Source: Exobacillus caeni | GTDB lineage: Bacteria > Bacillota > Bacilli > Bacillales > Guptibacillaceae | Length of the DNA stretch: 64,000 nt | Assembly (NCBI RefSeq): GCF_005747095.1 | Contig: NZ_SWLG01000008.1 | Location: 215,894 to 279,893, forward strand | Reading direction: 5' to 3' | In this document: in pieces, positions 17,772 through 27,246 of the stretch | How the letters are laid out: every line of letters begins with the position of its first letter | Position numbering within the stretch: position 1 is the stretch's first letter | Notes under the pieces: model-generated | Told to the model about the DNA's origin: nothing | Database searches by the model: none | What the model saw: only the letters and a program-made list of their open reading frames with translations | Position numbers and translations under genes: made by a program

Positions 17772-18520
17772 ACCTGTTTCCTCCATCTCAATACGATTTT
17801 TTCAATAACTGTAACGAGTAAAAACAATAGGATGCCGACTGCTGATAACAGGACGATCGGAGCGAATACAGCAGCACCATCAAACTGGGTCATCATACGG
17901 CGGCTAAAATATCCAAGTCCAGCCTGTGCCCCGAGCCATTCGCCGATCGCTGCTCCGATCACACTCATCGTGACCGCGACCTTTAGCCCTGAAAAAATGG
18001 ACGGCATAGCTGACGGTACATCCAGTTTAAGAAACAGGTCTTTTTTGGATGCTCCCATCGTCAGCATCAGTTCTTTCAAATCTTTATCAGAAGAACGCAA
18101 TCCATCGAACGCACTCACTGTAATAGGGAAAAACGTGATCAACACCGTTACGACGACCTTGCTCCAGATCGAATAGCCGAACCAGAGCACAAAGATCGGT
18201 GCAAGTGCGATGATCGGAATGGTCTGTGACGAAATGATGATCGGATAAAAAGCTTTCTCCGCGATTCTGCTCACGTTCATCCAGATCGCAAGGCCAAAGC
18301 CGACGATGATTGAAATGGCGAGTCCGATCACGATGATCAAAAGAGTAGCTGGCAAGTGTTCGAATATAAGTACCTCCCGCAGTTCCCAGAGCTTCACTGC
18401 GATTTCGCTCGGAGTCGGGAGGATGAAGCTTTTACCGTAAGACCATGCGCCGATTTCCCAGATGACCAGCAAGACGAGAACGAGTGAACTTGATAGTAGA
18501 TAGGAATGAAGTTTTCTCAT
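17768..18520 (-). CDS. thiX: ThiX: ABC transporter permease for formylaminopyrimidine
   Basis: A 250-residue permease with six helices and the BPD_transp_1 EAA-type loop (LTMGASKKDLFLKLDVPSAMPSIFSG, written here only as the region around residues 145-170). It forms the membrane channel partner of ThiY and ThiZ. Both ends overlap neighbours by 4 nt (ATGA with thiZ, GTGA with thiY), typical of a coupled transporter operon. Confidence 0.92.
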   Translation of the reverse strand: MRKLHSYLLSSSLVLVLLVIWEIGAWSYGKSFILPTPSEIAVKLWELREVLIFEHLPATLLIIVIGLAISIIVGFGLAIWMNVSRIAEKAFYPIIISSQTIPIIALAPIFVLWFGYSIWSKVVVTVLITFFPITVSAFDGLRSSDKDLKELMLTMGASKKDLFLKLDVPSAMPSIFSGLKVAVTMSVIGAAIGEWLGAQAGLGYFSRRMMTQFDGAAVFAPIVLLSAVGILLFLLVTVIEKIVLRWRKQV

Positions 18521-19293
18521 GATAACTCCTTCGAACGAAGCTGGTCGATCAGTTGTTCTTTTAGTGTCACGACTTCCGGACGGCTCAGGTCACGGACGGT
18601 TCTGGGACGCCCGAGCGGTACCGTTACTTCTGTCAACTGGTGGTTCGGTCTTCCGGTCAGAACGAAAATTCGGTCTGATAAAAACAACGCTTCATCCACA
18701 TCATGCGTGATGAACAATATCGTCTTCTTCCATTTCTGCCACTGGGCAAGCAGCCATTCCTGCATCGAAAGCCGGGTGATCGCATCGAGTGCGCTGAACG
18801 GTTCATCTAGTAAAAGGATGTTCGAACCACTCAAGATACTTCTCAGAAAAGAAACACGCTGCCGCATCCCGCCGGAAAGATCGCCAGGATATTTATCCTC
18901 CACGCCTTTTAATCCGAAGTCATCTAACAGCTGCAGTACACGACTTTCTGCTTCTGCTTTCTTCATGCCTTTGATCTCGAGAGGCAGCACGGCGTTTTCC
19001 TTGATCGTCCTCCAGGGCATCAACAGATCCTGCTGCGGCATGTAGCCGACCTGCCCGAGCCTGTTCTCAGTCTTTTTCCCGTTGAGGAAAATCTCTCCCG
19101 CCGCTGGATTCTCAAGCCCTGTGACCAGACGGAATATCGTACTCTTGCCAGATCCGCTCGGTCCGATGATACTGACGAACTCCCCGTCATTCACACGAAA
19201 GTCGATGCCATCAAAAATAGAAACAGCTTCTTTCTTTTTGCCAGTTTGATAGTGGAATGCAATACTATTAAAGGCTAAAACCGAATCACTCAT
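18517..19293 (-). CDS. thiZ: ThiZ: ABC transporter ATPase for formylaminopyrimidine
   Basis: A 258-residue ABC ATPase with Walker A GPSGSGKST, Q-loop MPQQDLLMPW, signature LSGGMRQR, Walker B ILLLDEPF and H-loop THDVDEAL. The SsuB/TauB-like subclass fits the NMT1 substrate-binding partner. I start at the ATG at 19293; the frame extends further upstream but into tenA. It overlaps tenA by 8 nt (ATGAGTGA) and thiX by 4 nt. Confidence 0.92.
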   Translation of the reverse strand: MSDSVLAFNSIAFHYQTGKKKEAVSIFDGIDFRVNDGEFVSIIGPSGSGKSTIFRLVTGLENPAAGEIFLNGKKTENRLGQVGYMPQQDLLMPWRTIKENAVLPLEIKGMKKAEAESRVLQLLDDFGLKGVEDKYPGDLSGGMRQRVSFLRSILSGSNILLLDEPFSALDAITRLSMQEWLLAQWQKWKKTILFITHDVDEALFLSDRIFVLTGRPNHQLTEVTVPLGRPRTVRDLSRPEVVTLKEQLIDQLRSKELS

Positions 19294-19960
19294 CGGTCGG
19301 CCACATTTCCCTGTTGTACGCCATATCCCAGAACATATATTCATAACGGGTCGTGTTGAGGAAGATTTCTTCGAGCTTCTGGAGCTCCTCCTCTGACTTT
19401 CCTTCCGCCGCTTTATCCATCAATTCGATGCACCATTGGGCCAGCTCTCCGAATTCTTCCGAGCTGTACATCTTGATCCATTCCCCGTACAATTCATGGT
19501 CGCATGCTCCAGGTACCTCATTCAGCTCTTTACCGATCTCCCAGTAGCTCCACATGCATGGAAGAAGCGCCGCGAGCAGTTCTGCAAGCGTTCCGTTCTG
19601 GGCAGAATACAGCATGTAATGGGTGTATGCCAGAGTGACCGGAGAAGCTTCCGCATTCTCCAGCTCCTCGTTCGAGATACCAAAACGCTCCGCATACTGC
19701 CGGTGAAGCGCCATCTCTTCGTTCATAGTGGAATTAAGGAGTTCTGCGAATTTCCCCATGTCCTCCAGGTTCGTCGCTTTTACAGCACCGATCGCAAACA
19801 GCTTGCTGTAATCGATCAAATAAATATAATCCTGGATCATATAAAAACGGAATTTATCCTGATCTAACGTTCCATCCCCCATCTCTTTTACAAAAGGATG
19901 GGCATGGTTCTTTCGCCAGATTGGCTGAAGCTTTTCATATAGATGCTCGGTAAACGTCAT
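19286..19960 (-). CDS. tenA: Aminopyrimidine aminohydrolase TenA (thiaminase II family)
   Basis: A 224-residue TenA/Thi-4 helical protein. It hydrolyses 4-amino-5-aminomethyl-2-methylpyrimidine to the hydroxymethyl form (HMP) usable for thiamin synthesis. The family cysteine nucleophile lies in LLPCMWSYWEIG, with YIYLIDYSKLFAIG and EMALHRQYAE as further conserved blocks. The ATG at 19960 has TTGGAGTG upstream. Its place between ylmB and the transporter fits the YlmB to TenA salvage route. Confidence 0.93.
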   Translation of the reverse strand: MTFTEHLYEKLQPIWRKNHAHPFVKEMGDGTLDQDKFRFYMIQDYIYLIDYSKLFAIGAVKATNLEDMGKFAELLNSTMNEEMALHRQYAERFGISNEELENAEASPVTLAYTHYMLYSAQNGTLAELLAALLPCMWSYWEIGKELNEVPGACDHELYGEWIKMYSSEEFGELAQWCIELMDKAAEGKSEEELQKLEEIFLNTTRYEYMFWDMAYNREMWPTDE

Positions 19961-19979
19961 TTGTCTCACTCCAATTCAG

Positions 19980-21254
19980 TTATTTTTGTGTATGGCACCA
20001 TTGGTAGATGAACTTTAAAAGCACCTGTGTATAGGAAACTAACTGCTCGATCGAAACCTGTTCATTGACGGCATGGGCATTTTGCAAGTCGCCAGGACCG
20101 TAGATGGCAGCAGGGATTCCCGCGTCGCTGAACCAGCCACCGTCTGTTACGGTCGGTGAAACATCGACGATCGCCTTTTCGTTCAGGATGCATTCATGTG
20201 AGTTCATGAGAGTATGAACGGCAGGATGCACTGAATCAACTTCAAGCGACGGAAAAATTTCGCCGCGGTCTTCGATCATCGATGTGCCGCCCCACTCAAA
20301 TGTTGGCGGGTTCTCACGCAACCATGGATCTCCTTTGGCAACAGCCAGGATATGCTCTTCAATTTCTTTGGAAACCTGCTCATATGTTTCATCCGGATAA
20401 AAATGGACCGTAATCCATAAGCGGCATTCATCAGCGATAAAGGCCGCATGCCTTCCCCCTTCGATCACCGCAGGATTGATCGTGTTCGTTCCCGGTGGAT
20501 ACCCCGGATAGCTTTTCATTACAGCCCAGTGCCTTTCCAGCTCCTGAAGCCCCTGGATAATTTTGGCCATCTTCTCGATCGTGCTTGCTGCGTGAAGCTT
20601 TCCTCCCGCATGGATCATGTTCCGGCGAGTCGCATCATGATAAGTTTTCTTACTTTTTACAGTGATCCAGCCGGTGATGACGCCGCCCTGGCCCTGAATA
20701 TGTAGATCGCTCGTATCAACCACAACCGCAAAGTCTGCAGTATATCCTCGCTTGCAGCATTCCAGCGTACCCGCTTCTCCAACTTCTTCTCCTATAACAG
20801 ACTGGAAGGTTAGATCACCCGGGAGTTTGATTCCTGCTTCATGGAGTAATTGGATTGCGAATAACGCTCCGGCGAGACCGCCCTTCATATCTGCTGCTCC
20901 TCTACCGATCACCTTGCCATCTCTTATGATAGGAGTGAACGGATCTGTTTCCCACTCTTCATCCTCGCTAACCTCGGCTACATCCATATGGCCGTTGATG
21001 ATGAGGCTCTTATGCTGTTCTGGATCAGTCCCTTTCAGCAAACCTACGACGTTCGGATCACCGGGATACACATCCCACTTGTCGATGCAGAATCCTTTTT
21101 CTTGAAGGAACTCGGTGACAAACTTCTGAGCATCTTCTGTGTTTCGTGCTGGAGGTGCAGGCGTTTTAAAGCGGATGAGCGTTTCTAACAGATCTATTAG
21201 CTCATCCTGCCGTTCTTTTACTTGATGGAGTATAGTCAATAATTTTTCATCCAC
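19980..21254 (-). CDS. ylmB: Formylaminopyrimidine deformylase (ArgE/DapE M20 family, YlmB-like)
   Basis: A 424-residue M20 amidohydrolase. Metal-site motifs are NGHMDV, GRGAADMKGG and the catalytic GEEVGEAGT. In this operon it should remove the formyl group from the imported pyrimidine, giving the TenA substrate. M20 enzymes are otherwise easily misnamed acetylornithine deacetylase or ArgE; the TPP riboswitch and tenA-thiZXY neighbours decide the call. It is the first gene after the riboswitch; tenA follows 19 nt later. Confidence 0.9.
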   Translation of the reverse strand: MDEKLLTILHQVKERQDELIDLLETLIRFKTPAPPARNTEDAQKFVTEFLQEKGFCIDKWDVYPGDPNVVGLLKGTDPEQHKSLIINGHMDVAEVSEDEEWETDPFTPIIRDGKVIGRGAADMKGGLAGALFAIQLLHEAGIKLPGDLTFQSVIGEEVGEAGTLECCKRGYTADFAVVVDTSDLHIQGQGGVITGWITVKSKKTYHDATRRNMIHAGGKLHAASTIEKMAKIIQGLQELERHWAVMKSYPGYPPGTNTINPAVIEGGRHAAFIADECRLWITVHFYPDETYEQVSKEIEEHILAVAKGDPWLRENPPTFEWGGTSMIEDRGEIFPSLEVDSVHPAVHTLMNSHECILNEKAIVDVSPTVTDGGWFSDAGIPAAIYGPGDLQNAHAVNEQVSIEQLVSYTQVLLKFIYQWCHTQK

Positions 21255-21511
21255 TAGCGATACCTCCCTTGAATTGGTTAGTGGGTCAGGCTAATAAACG
21301 ATGAGATTTGGACAACAAATTTTTTATGTGGCAAATAAATCAGGCAAACCCGACAATAAAACAAGAATGAAAAACTATAAGCCTGGCTTCTAAGCGGTCC
21401 CGACGGCTATTTCGGCAAATATATCAATTAAACTATTAAAAAGCTCCCTATTCCTTACTTTTGGTCATTAAAAACCCCTTACTAACATGAATGCTCGGCG
21501 AAATTGCAATT
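21255..21511 (-). other. Leader between the TPP riboswitch terminator and ylmB
   Basis: About 255 nt with no open frame of note. On the minus strand it is the unusually long untranslated stretch between the attenuator and the ylmB ribosome site. I see no further strong hairpin. Confidence 0.5.
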
Positions 21512-21541
21512 AAAAAAACCACTTCATCAAGAAGTGGTTGC
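21512..21541 (-). terminator. Attenuator terminator of the TPP riboswitch
   Basis: On the minus strand AACCACTTC-TTGAT-GAAGTGGTT is followed by TTTTT. The 5' arm ACCACTTC can instead pair with GAAGTGGT at the 3' end of the aptamer (about 21613-21620), which gives the antiterminated state. Confidence 0.9.
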
Positions 21542-21608
21542 GTTGTATGTCTTAAGAATGTTGATTTTACCTAATTACATATAAAACAATTAGATATCAC
21601 CAAACGTT

Positions 21609-21700
21609 CCGTACCACTTCCCTTCGCTAGTATTACCTAGATCAGGTTCAAGGGTTAAGGCAGCGATTGCCTCTCTCAGCTTTTCAGCACCCCTAGTGTT
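21609..21700 (-). ncRNA. TPP riboswitch (THI element)
   Basis: The minus strand contains the hallmark conserved segments of the TPP aptamer in order: ACTAGGGGTGC, GCTGAGAGAGG, ACCCTTGAACCTGATCTAGG and TAATACTAGCGAAGGGAAGTG. The P1 strands CACT/AGTG close it. Its 3' strand is complementary to the downstream terminator arm, so TPP binding should favour termination of the ylmB-tenA-thiZXY operon. Confidence 0.97.
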
Positions 21701-21735
21701 ACATATGAAGTTTTGTTCCAAATTTCTTATTAACA

Positions 21736-21763
21736 TAGTTACACAATTAAAATTTGAAGTCAA
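21736..21763 (-). promoter_or_regulatory. Promoter of the ylmB-tenA-thiZXY operon
   Basis: The minus strand has TTGACT (21763-21758), a 16-nt spacer and TAACTA (21741-21736). The -35 is good and the -10 is poor. The inferred start lies about 30 nt before the riboswitch. Confidence 0.55.
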
Positions 21764-21794
21764 CAGTCTTTTCTTGAGGATAGTTAACGAAAGA

Positions 21795-22116
21795 CGTCCT
21801 CTAAATAACAATGAGGTCATTACTTAGATGAACAGAAATAATCTTGTTCAACTCTTCTACGGTCAGCGCCGGCATCTCTTGATTTGTCTTCTTAGAATAC
21901 ATGGTCTGCCTGGCATTTTCCTGGTAATCCCTGAATTGCTTTTAAGAGGATTAATACTTTCTCCTCAAGCCTGTTGTCATCTCCAACAGGAGGTAATTCC
22001 GCATTCACCGTGCCCTGTCATGTTAATTCCGTACGGAGGTTCAGCATCATTTATTCGGAGTTTCAAGATAAAATCATTGAAAAAGGAGCAGCTAGCAGCT
22101 ACCCCAAGAATATTTT
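21795..22116 (-). other. Gap with short, mutually out-of-frame coding-like pieces
   Basis: On the minus strand three short open stretches succeed each other in different frames. One contains MTGHGECGITSC; one starting GTG near 22010 contains LEEKVLILLKAIQGLPGK; one from an ATG near 21902 contains NQEMPALTVEELNKII. This pattern suggests a decayed gene, but I recognise no family. A 103-residue plus-strand frame across the same region looks like chance. Confidence 0.3.
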
Positions 22117-23274
22117 TTAGAAAAAGTCATAAAAACTAGCCGGTCTCGTAGGAATACCTTCTTTAAACTTTTGAAACTCTTCCTTGCTTCCAGATATTTT
22201 CCTGCAATCATATAAGAAGTCAGCTGTTTGATAACCGATTAAAGCTGCCATCAGTGTCTGGATGTCCATCTGTAAACCTTGCTGCTTATCCGCATTCTCG
22301 GAATACTCTACCTTACCTTCTGAAACAACAAAGGTTCCATTGTTCCACTCTGCAAAAGAATCCTTAATATGCAATGTCAGTGGTTCATCAGTTTTGTTCA
22401 GCTCATACTGTTCAAGGAATGGATTAACATCTACAATACGTCCCATAAAATACGGAAAGATTTCCTGCTCAATCTTCGGCTGTTTTAATAAAAACGGCTG
22501 CTGGTCATCGATCGGTAAGATCATTTTTACTTTATTTGCCATAGAGTCGTGCTGTGAGATAAAGTTCCAGAGCCCTCTTCGCGCCAGTTCATCCATGTAA
22601 ACCATTTCCTGTACATCTAGCAGCTGGTCTTTCATTTTGTAGAGAACGTAGCCCTTTGGATTTTTATTCTCATCATAATAGACGCCCGCCTGAAAACCTT
22701 TCGTGAAAATGGCCTGTGTCCACCAGTAGTCTTCCCTTTTTAATAACCCGTTGTACCTTTTGAAGTAATACTCGTAAATTTTTTTAACAGGATCAAGATT
22801 ATCGTCCTTGTATATCCGCTCTACTGTTCCGTTTATATCTTGATATATGAACAGGTTCTTTGCTTCGAAATTGTATTTTTTCATGGAAGCGGTGATTTCC
22901 CATCCAAAGCGACGGTAAAAATCAATATCGAACGGATGGAGGAAGCTGACCATCTGCCCTTTTTCTTTCATACTGAGCAATGATTTTTTTAAAAGTCTTG
23001 AAACAGAACCTTTCCTTCGATGTTCTGGCCAGGTCGCTACTCCAGCTACTCCACCCATGGAATAAAATTTCTCATTGATGGAAACCTCGAGCGATAGAAT
23101 ATGTATCTTTGACATAAGTTGCTCCTCTGTAAACTCACCCCATATTTCATGCCTTTTCAGTCTTTCAAGCCTTTCTTCCTTCTCACTCTCACTGACTTCA
23201 TACTGAAATGCATATTCAGATAACCGCAGAGCCTTGATCAACTCTTGTTCTTCTAGCTTTCTTATATGAGCCAT
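22117..23274 (-). CDS. Eis-like GNAT N-acetyltransferase (GNAT plus SCP2-like domain)
   Basis: A 385-residue Eis/YndA-type protein. The GNAT acetyl-CoA site is visible as GVAGVATWPEHRRKGSVSRLLK (region about 76-97), followed by HPFDIDFYRRFGWE. A second GNAT half and a C-terminal sterol-carrier-like domain end in PASFYDFF, the F-rich terminus typical of the Eis family. Relatives acetylate aminoglycosides and polyamines at several amines; the substrate here is unknown. The ATG at 23274 follows GGGGGA. Confidence 0.85.
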   Translation of the reverse strand: MAHIRKLEEQELIKALRLSEYAFQYEVSESEKEERLERLKRHEIWGEFTEEQLMSKIHILSLEVSINEKFYSMGGVAGVATWPEHRRKGSVSRLLKKSLLSMKEKGQMVSFLHPFDIDFYRRFGWEITASMKKYNFEAKNLFIYQDINGTVERIYKDDNLDPVKKIYEYYFKRYNGLLKREDYWWTQAIFTKGFQAGVYYDENKNPKGYVLYKMKDQLLDVQEMVYMDELARRGLWNFISQHDSMANKVKMILPIDDQQPFLLKQPKIEQEIFPYFMGRIVDVNPFLEQYELNKTDEPLTLHIKDSFAEWNNGTFVVSEGKVEYSENADKQQGLQMDIQTLMAALIGYQTADFLYDCRKISGSKEEFQKFKEGIPTRPASFYDFF

Positions 23275-23380
23275 CACTATTCCCCCTGTTCTTTCGACTA
23301 TCTAAATGATACTACTCCTTGATGAAAGAATATACTGAATTTTTCAGAGGCTCTTTAAACTCAAATCGTAATAATATGCT

Positions 23381-24284
23381 TTAAGCGTCTCCTAATGTTT
23401 TTAATCCCTGGATGATAACATCCGGTCGATCGATATGAATTTCATGATCACTTTTTTCAGCAACAATCAATACTCCCTTCGTTGATAAACGGGATAACTC
23501 GACCTGAAGCTTTCTCCAGACATCTTCATACATTATAGCCTCTTCTTCTGGAATCTTATGTTCTATAAAAGGTTTGATTGATTCTTCTTTGTCCCTGGCT
23601 ATTACCACCAGCGGAATATCAGGGAACGCTCCCATCTCCTTGATCATCCTGCCGCTTTCATCCCAGTGTCCGAAATCGTTTGCAATCGTTTGAAACAGTG
23701 TGGGATCGGTTATAAATTCCTCAAATTTCTTTCCCTCGTGTTCAGACAGATCTTCCTTATTCTTCTCAATCATACCTTTGAATTCTTCTCGGAGTCCTTT
23801 TGACGATCTTTGAGATGCCATTACGTTACTTTCTATCATTTTCTCCAAAGAGATCAAGGAATTCATCACAGGTAGATTCAAGTGGTACAGCTCTCTAAAA
23901 TTATAAGAAGTGGAATCTAGCAAGATCAATCCTTTTATCTTTTCAGGATATTTCTTAACAAAGTGCTGGGCACATAATCCGCCATAAGAATGGCCCATCA
24001 GCAAGAATGGCTCGGTTATGCCAAGGTATTCGACAAGACTATTTAGTTCTTCTGAAATATATTCGGTTGTTCTCGCTTTCGTAGTTGCAGTGCTGTTTCC
24101 GTAGCCTGCCCGATGGTAAAGGATAACTGTAAAGTCTGCTTTAATTTTATCAACAAAAGGATACCAGCTATAAAAGGAACAGCCGATACCAGTTTCAATT
24201 AATAAAACAGATTTACGCGGATCCAAATACTTTGTATTCTAGTGATGGTTGAGTCAATTGCGGTACCTCCAAAAACTTAGTCAT
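23381..24284 (-). pseudogene. Alpha/beta hydrolase with a single-base frameshift near its N-terminus
   Basis: The main frame (up to 24226) encodes an alpha/beta hydrolase with nucleophile elbow GHSYGG and C-terminal His in SDHEIHID. No proper start exists in that frame. In another frame an ATG at 24284, with AAAGGAAG upstream, encodes MTKFLEVPQLTQPSLEYKVF and reaches a stop just after GGATCCGCG. Removing one C there (24216-24224) joins the two frames smoothly. So it is a full-length hydrolase gene with one inserted base: either inactive or a sequencing error. Confidence 0.8.
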
Positions 24285-24336
24285 GAACTACTTCCTTTGA
24301 TGGATTCCATTTCCTCCTGAAAAATAGAACAACATG

Positions 24337-24642
24337 CTAGGCATCTCCATAATAGTCCGCGAAATACAGAAATCCTTTTTTCTTCACGATGTAATTTTTC
24401 AAAAATCCCTGTGTGCTCTTTTCCACCGGTGGACTAGAAAGGCTATAGCATTTAGCATTTTCTTCAGCTAGTTTTTCTTTATCCACCCTGTTATGAAAAT
24501 AGTCATCGACAATGGATGAAGATATCGCTGCCTGTGGGTGCCCCATCATCAATACGTGCGTTCTAAGTGCTAGATTCGGAGTGAGATGCAGCGAAACAAA
24601 CAGGACAATCACAGTACCAATAAACATAATTAATTTTCTAAT
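24337..24642 (-). CDS. Small exported hypothetical protein, possible ATT start
   Basis: About 101 residues. From the ATG at 24627 the protein starts directly with a hydrophobic segment and lacks a ribosome site at the right distance. Reading from the in-frame ATT at 24642 adds five residues (MRKLI), completes a classic signal peptide with RK charges, and sits 9 nt after AAGGAG. The mature part is polar and ends in KKGFLYFADYYGDA, which I associate with an uncharacterised Bacillus family. The ATT start is inferred. Confidence 0.55.
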   Translation of the reverse strand: MRKLIMFIGTVIVLFVSLHLTPNLALRTHVLMMGHPQAAISSSIVDDYFHNRVDKEKLAEENAKCYSLSSPPVEKSTQGFLKNYIVKKKGFLYFADYYGDA

Positions 24643-24687
24643 GCCAATCGTCTCCTTTTTTTAAGCATGATTTAATGAAAAAATCTA

Positions 24688-25140
24688 TCATTCCTTAAGA
24701 AATCTCGCCTCTTCCAAATACTTTTTCGCTGGCTCCGGATCTAAGTATCTGGCCATCGCTGTCTTATGCTTTCTTAAGCCCAGTTTTTCATAGAAAGGTT
24801 CTCGTCCCTCTGTAGTCGTAAGATGAATAAAGTTCACATCATCCATTTTTGATAAAATATTAGCCATCAGCTTCCTGCCGATACCCTTGCCCTGATAGTC
24901 GGGATGAATAATCACATCATAGACCGCACCATAAAAGACTCCATCGGAGATAACCCTTCCACAGCCTATCAGCCTGTTATCATCATATAGAAGTGCAACA
25001 TAATAACTCGAATGAAACGCCTGCTGAAGATTTTCCTTTGTCCGCCCTTTCCATTCCACTGTTTCAAAGAGGTTTACAAGTTCTCCCCAATCTAATCCCT
25101 CTAATGAATTACAGATCTTTATCTGATTTGTATTTTCCAT
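24688..25140 (-). CDS. GNAT family N-acetyltransferase
   Basis: A 150-residue single-domain GNAT. The acetyl-CoA pyrophosphate loop appears as IIHPDYQGKGIGRKLM (about 87-102), preceded by the RVISDGVFYGAVYDV strand and followed by TEGREPFYEKLGLRKH. The acceptor is unknown. It is closely followed downstream by the small exported protein gene, but no operon evidence is strong. Confidence 0.88.
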   Translation of the reverse strand: MENTNQIKICNSLEGLDWGELVNLFETVEWKGRTKENLQQAFHSSYYVALLYDDNRLIGCGRVISDGVFYGAVYDVIIHPDYQGKGIGRKLMANILSKMDDVNFIHLTTTEGREPFYEKLGLRKHKTAMARYLDPEPAKKYLEEARFLKE

Positions 25141-25228
25141 TTCCTGTGATCCTCCTGTTAAATTCTTCTTTTATGTTATCAAAAATATATTCTTTTCGTA
25201 ATTCTCCCTCTCCTCTTTTCCTCGTACA

Positions 25229-26866
25229 CTATTTAACACTTTCCCGACGCAGTTTATCCAGCTCCTCTTCTATACGTTCCTTTTCAATTCTTTCGAAAAG
25301 CGGTTTAACCTCATGTAATGAGACAACCGTATGCTCGGTTTCTTCCCACTTTAATTCTCCCAGCCGAAGCATTTCTTTTACTTTTTCACTGGAAAAAGGA
25401 AGAAAAGGATATAGCAGCTGTGCAAGGTTTGCAATAATATAAACACAGGTTGCCATCGTATCATCACAGGATGTTTTCTCTTCTTTCACCTGTTTCCATG
25501 GTTTCTGCTCATCAAAGTATTTATTTGTGTTTCGAATATAACAGAAGATTTCTTGAAGAGCATTTTTAAAATGAGTGTGAGAGATCAATGAACCGACTTT
25601 TTCATATAGTTTATTTGTAGTTCTTTTGATATCTACATCTACTTTTCCAACCGGAACGTTTCCTTCATAAGCTTTTTCGATAAACTTTAATGTTCGATTG
25701 ACAAAATTGCCATACGCTCCAAGCAGCTCGCTATTATGACTATAAATAAATTCCCGCCATGAGAAATCCGCATCTCTGTTTTCAGGAGCGTTGATCGTTA
25801 AGAAATAGCGTATAGAGTCGGCGTTATACCTGCTTAAAATATCCGGAATCCATACTGCCCAGTTCCTGCTTGTAGAAAGCTTTTTCTGTTCCAGGGTTAC
25901 GTATTCATTAGAAACGATATGTGTCGGCAATGCACGTTTTCTTATTCCAAGGAGAATCGCCGGCCAGATAATCGTGTGGAAAGGTATGTTATCCTTTCCA
26001 TGCACATAATAGGAAACAGCATTTTCATCCCAGAAAGCCGTCTCCTCTTTTTGGTGCTCGGTAGCCCACTGTTTACTTGCTGAATAGTAACCAGACACCG
26101 CTTCGATCCATACGTAGATCTTCTTATCTTCATAACCCTTTACAGGTACACTCACCCCAATAGGCAGATCACGTGAAACTGCCCGGTCATGAAGGCCTTC
26201 TTTTAAGTATCTTTCTGTTAATTGAATGGCATTATCACGCCACCTGTCTTCTGTTCTTGCCTTTCCCAGATAGTGTTCCAACTCTTTCTGGAATGAACTT
26301 AACTCAAAATAGAAATGCTCAGTTTCTTTGATAATTGGAGTGTAGCCACAAATTTTACACTTTTTCGAAAGAAGGTCTAACGGGTCTAAAATGGCTGAAC
26401 AATGATCACATTGATCCCCTCTCGCTTCCCGACTGCAATAAGGGCAGATTCCCTCCACAAACCTATCCGGCAAGAACTGTTCACAGGAATCGCAATAGCA
26501 CTGTTCTACCTCTTTTTTGTAAATCCAATTATTTTCTAGCAATTGAAGAAAGATAGACTGCACCACCTCATGATGGTGGGTTGAATCCGTCCGTGTATAA
26601 CAGTCGTATGTGAAACCCAGTGCCTTAAAGCTCTCTTCAAACTCCTTGTGGTACCTGTCGGCGATTGTCTTTGGTGAAACACCTTCCTGCCTTGCTTTAA
26701 TCGCGATCGGCGTTCCGTTACAGTCACTTCCCGAAACATACAGCACCTTTTCCCCTTTCACACGAAAATATCTCGCTAAAATGTCACCGGGCAATAAGCT
26801 TGCGATATGTCCCAAATGCAGCGAACCATTCGCATAAGGCCATGCTCCACCAATAAAAATACTCAT
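25229..26866 (-). CDS. metS: Methionyl-tRNA synthetase, second-type (T-box controlled)
   Basis: A 545-residue class I synthetase that charges tRNA-Met. HLGH gives the HIGH motif ([11 protein letters not shown], about 10-20), and the KMSKS loop is degenerate (KKLSTS). The insertion has four CxxC knuckles (CDSC, CPYC, CDHC, CKIC), as in the two-zinc MetRS type; the fold is completed by an anticodon-binding helical domain. There is no C-terminal tRNA-binding EMAP domain, unlike the main Bacillus MetRS, so this is probably a second, inducible enzyme. A Met-specific T-box precedes it. Confidence 0.9.
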   Translation of the reverse strand: MSIFIGGAWPYANGSLHLGHIASLLPGDILARYFRVKGEKVLYVSGSDCNGTPIAIKARQEGVSPKTIADRYHKEFEESFKALGFTYDCYTRTDSTHHHEVVQSIFLQLLENNWIYKKEVEQCYCDSCEQFLPDRFVEGICPYCSREARGDQCDHCSAILDPLDLLSKKCKICGYTPIIKETEHFYFELSSFQKELEHYLGKARTEDRWRDNAIQLTERYLKEGLHDRAVSRDLPIGVSVPVKGYEDKKIYVWIEAVSGYYSASKQWATEHQKEETAFWDENAVSYYVHGKDNIPFHTIIWPAILLGIRKRALPTHIVSNEYVTLEQKKLSTSRNWAVWIPDILSRYNADSIRYFLTINAPENRDADFSWREFIYSHNSELLGAYGNFVNRTLKFIEKAYEGNVPVGKVDVDIKRTTNKLYEKVGSLISHTHFKNALQEIFCYIRNTNKYFDEQKPWKQVKEEKTSCDDTMATCVYIIANLAQLLYPFLPFSSEKVKEMLRLGELKWEETEHTVVSLHEVKPLFERIEKERIEEELDKLRRESVK

Positions 26867-26887
26867 TTTACATCCTCCTTTTTACAA

Positions 26888-27190
26888 AAAATAAAAAACC
26901 TCGCCCTAAGACAACAGCATTGTCAAAGGACGAGGTATCACTCGTGTTACCACCTTTTTTCGCTAATAACTCACATTATCAGCCTCACTAAGTACGGAGC
27001 TTAAAAGAAACTCTTATACTCTGTCATTTGTAACGAGTGACAAATCTCGTCTGAATCTAATTCTTTTAATGAATGTCGACCCATCGGCTCAGAGACCATT
27101 TTCAATCAATTATTTTCTGCTTCTTTTCAGCAACCGAAGCTCTCTGTTAGAAAATGAAGTTGATCTACTTTCCTCATCATCGCTTTTCCC
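26888..27190 (-). ncRNA. T-box leader, methionine specifier
   Basis: On the minus strand a Stem I domain (AGTAG, then AGAGAGCTTCGGTTG, then GAAAATGGTCTC) carries an ATG specifier at 27099-27097. The T-box sequence GGTGGTAACACGAG (26954-26941) follows, with TGGT complementary to an ACCA tRNA end. A terminator (CCTCG...CGAGG plus six T, 26891-26936) precedes metS. Uncharged tRNA-Met should antiterminate. Confidence 0.93.
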
Positions 27191-27246
27191 TGCTTATAAA
27201 TTTTCCTTATTATTGCACAGAATAGAAAATATTAAAAGCACTAATT

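Noticed and set aside
18506..19045. Plus-strand frame of 179 codons opposite thiZ
   Set aside because: Mirror of the ABC ATPase; no independent support.
21828..22139. Plus-strand 103-codon frame in the gap before the Eis-like gene
   Set aside because: No ribosome site, odd composition and no family; likely chance.
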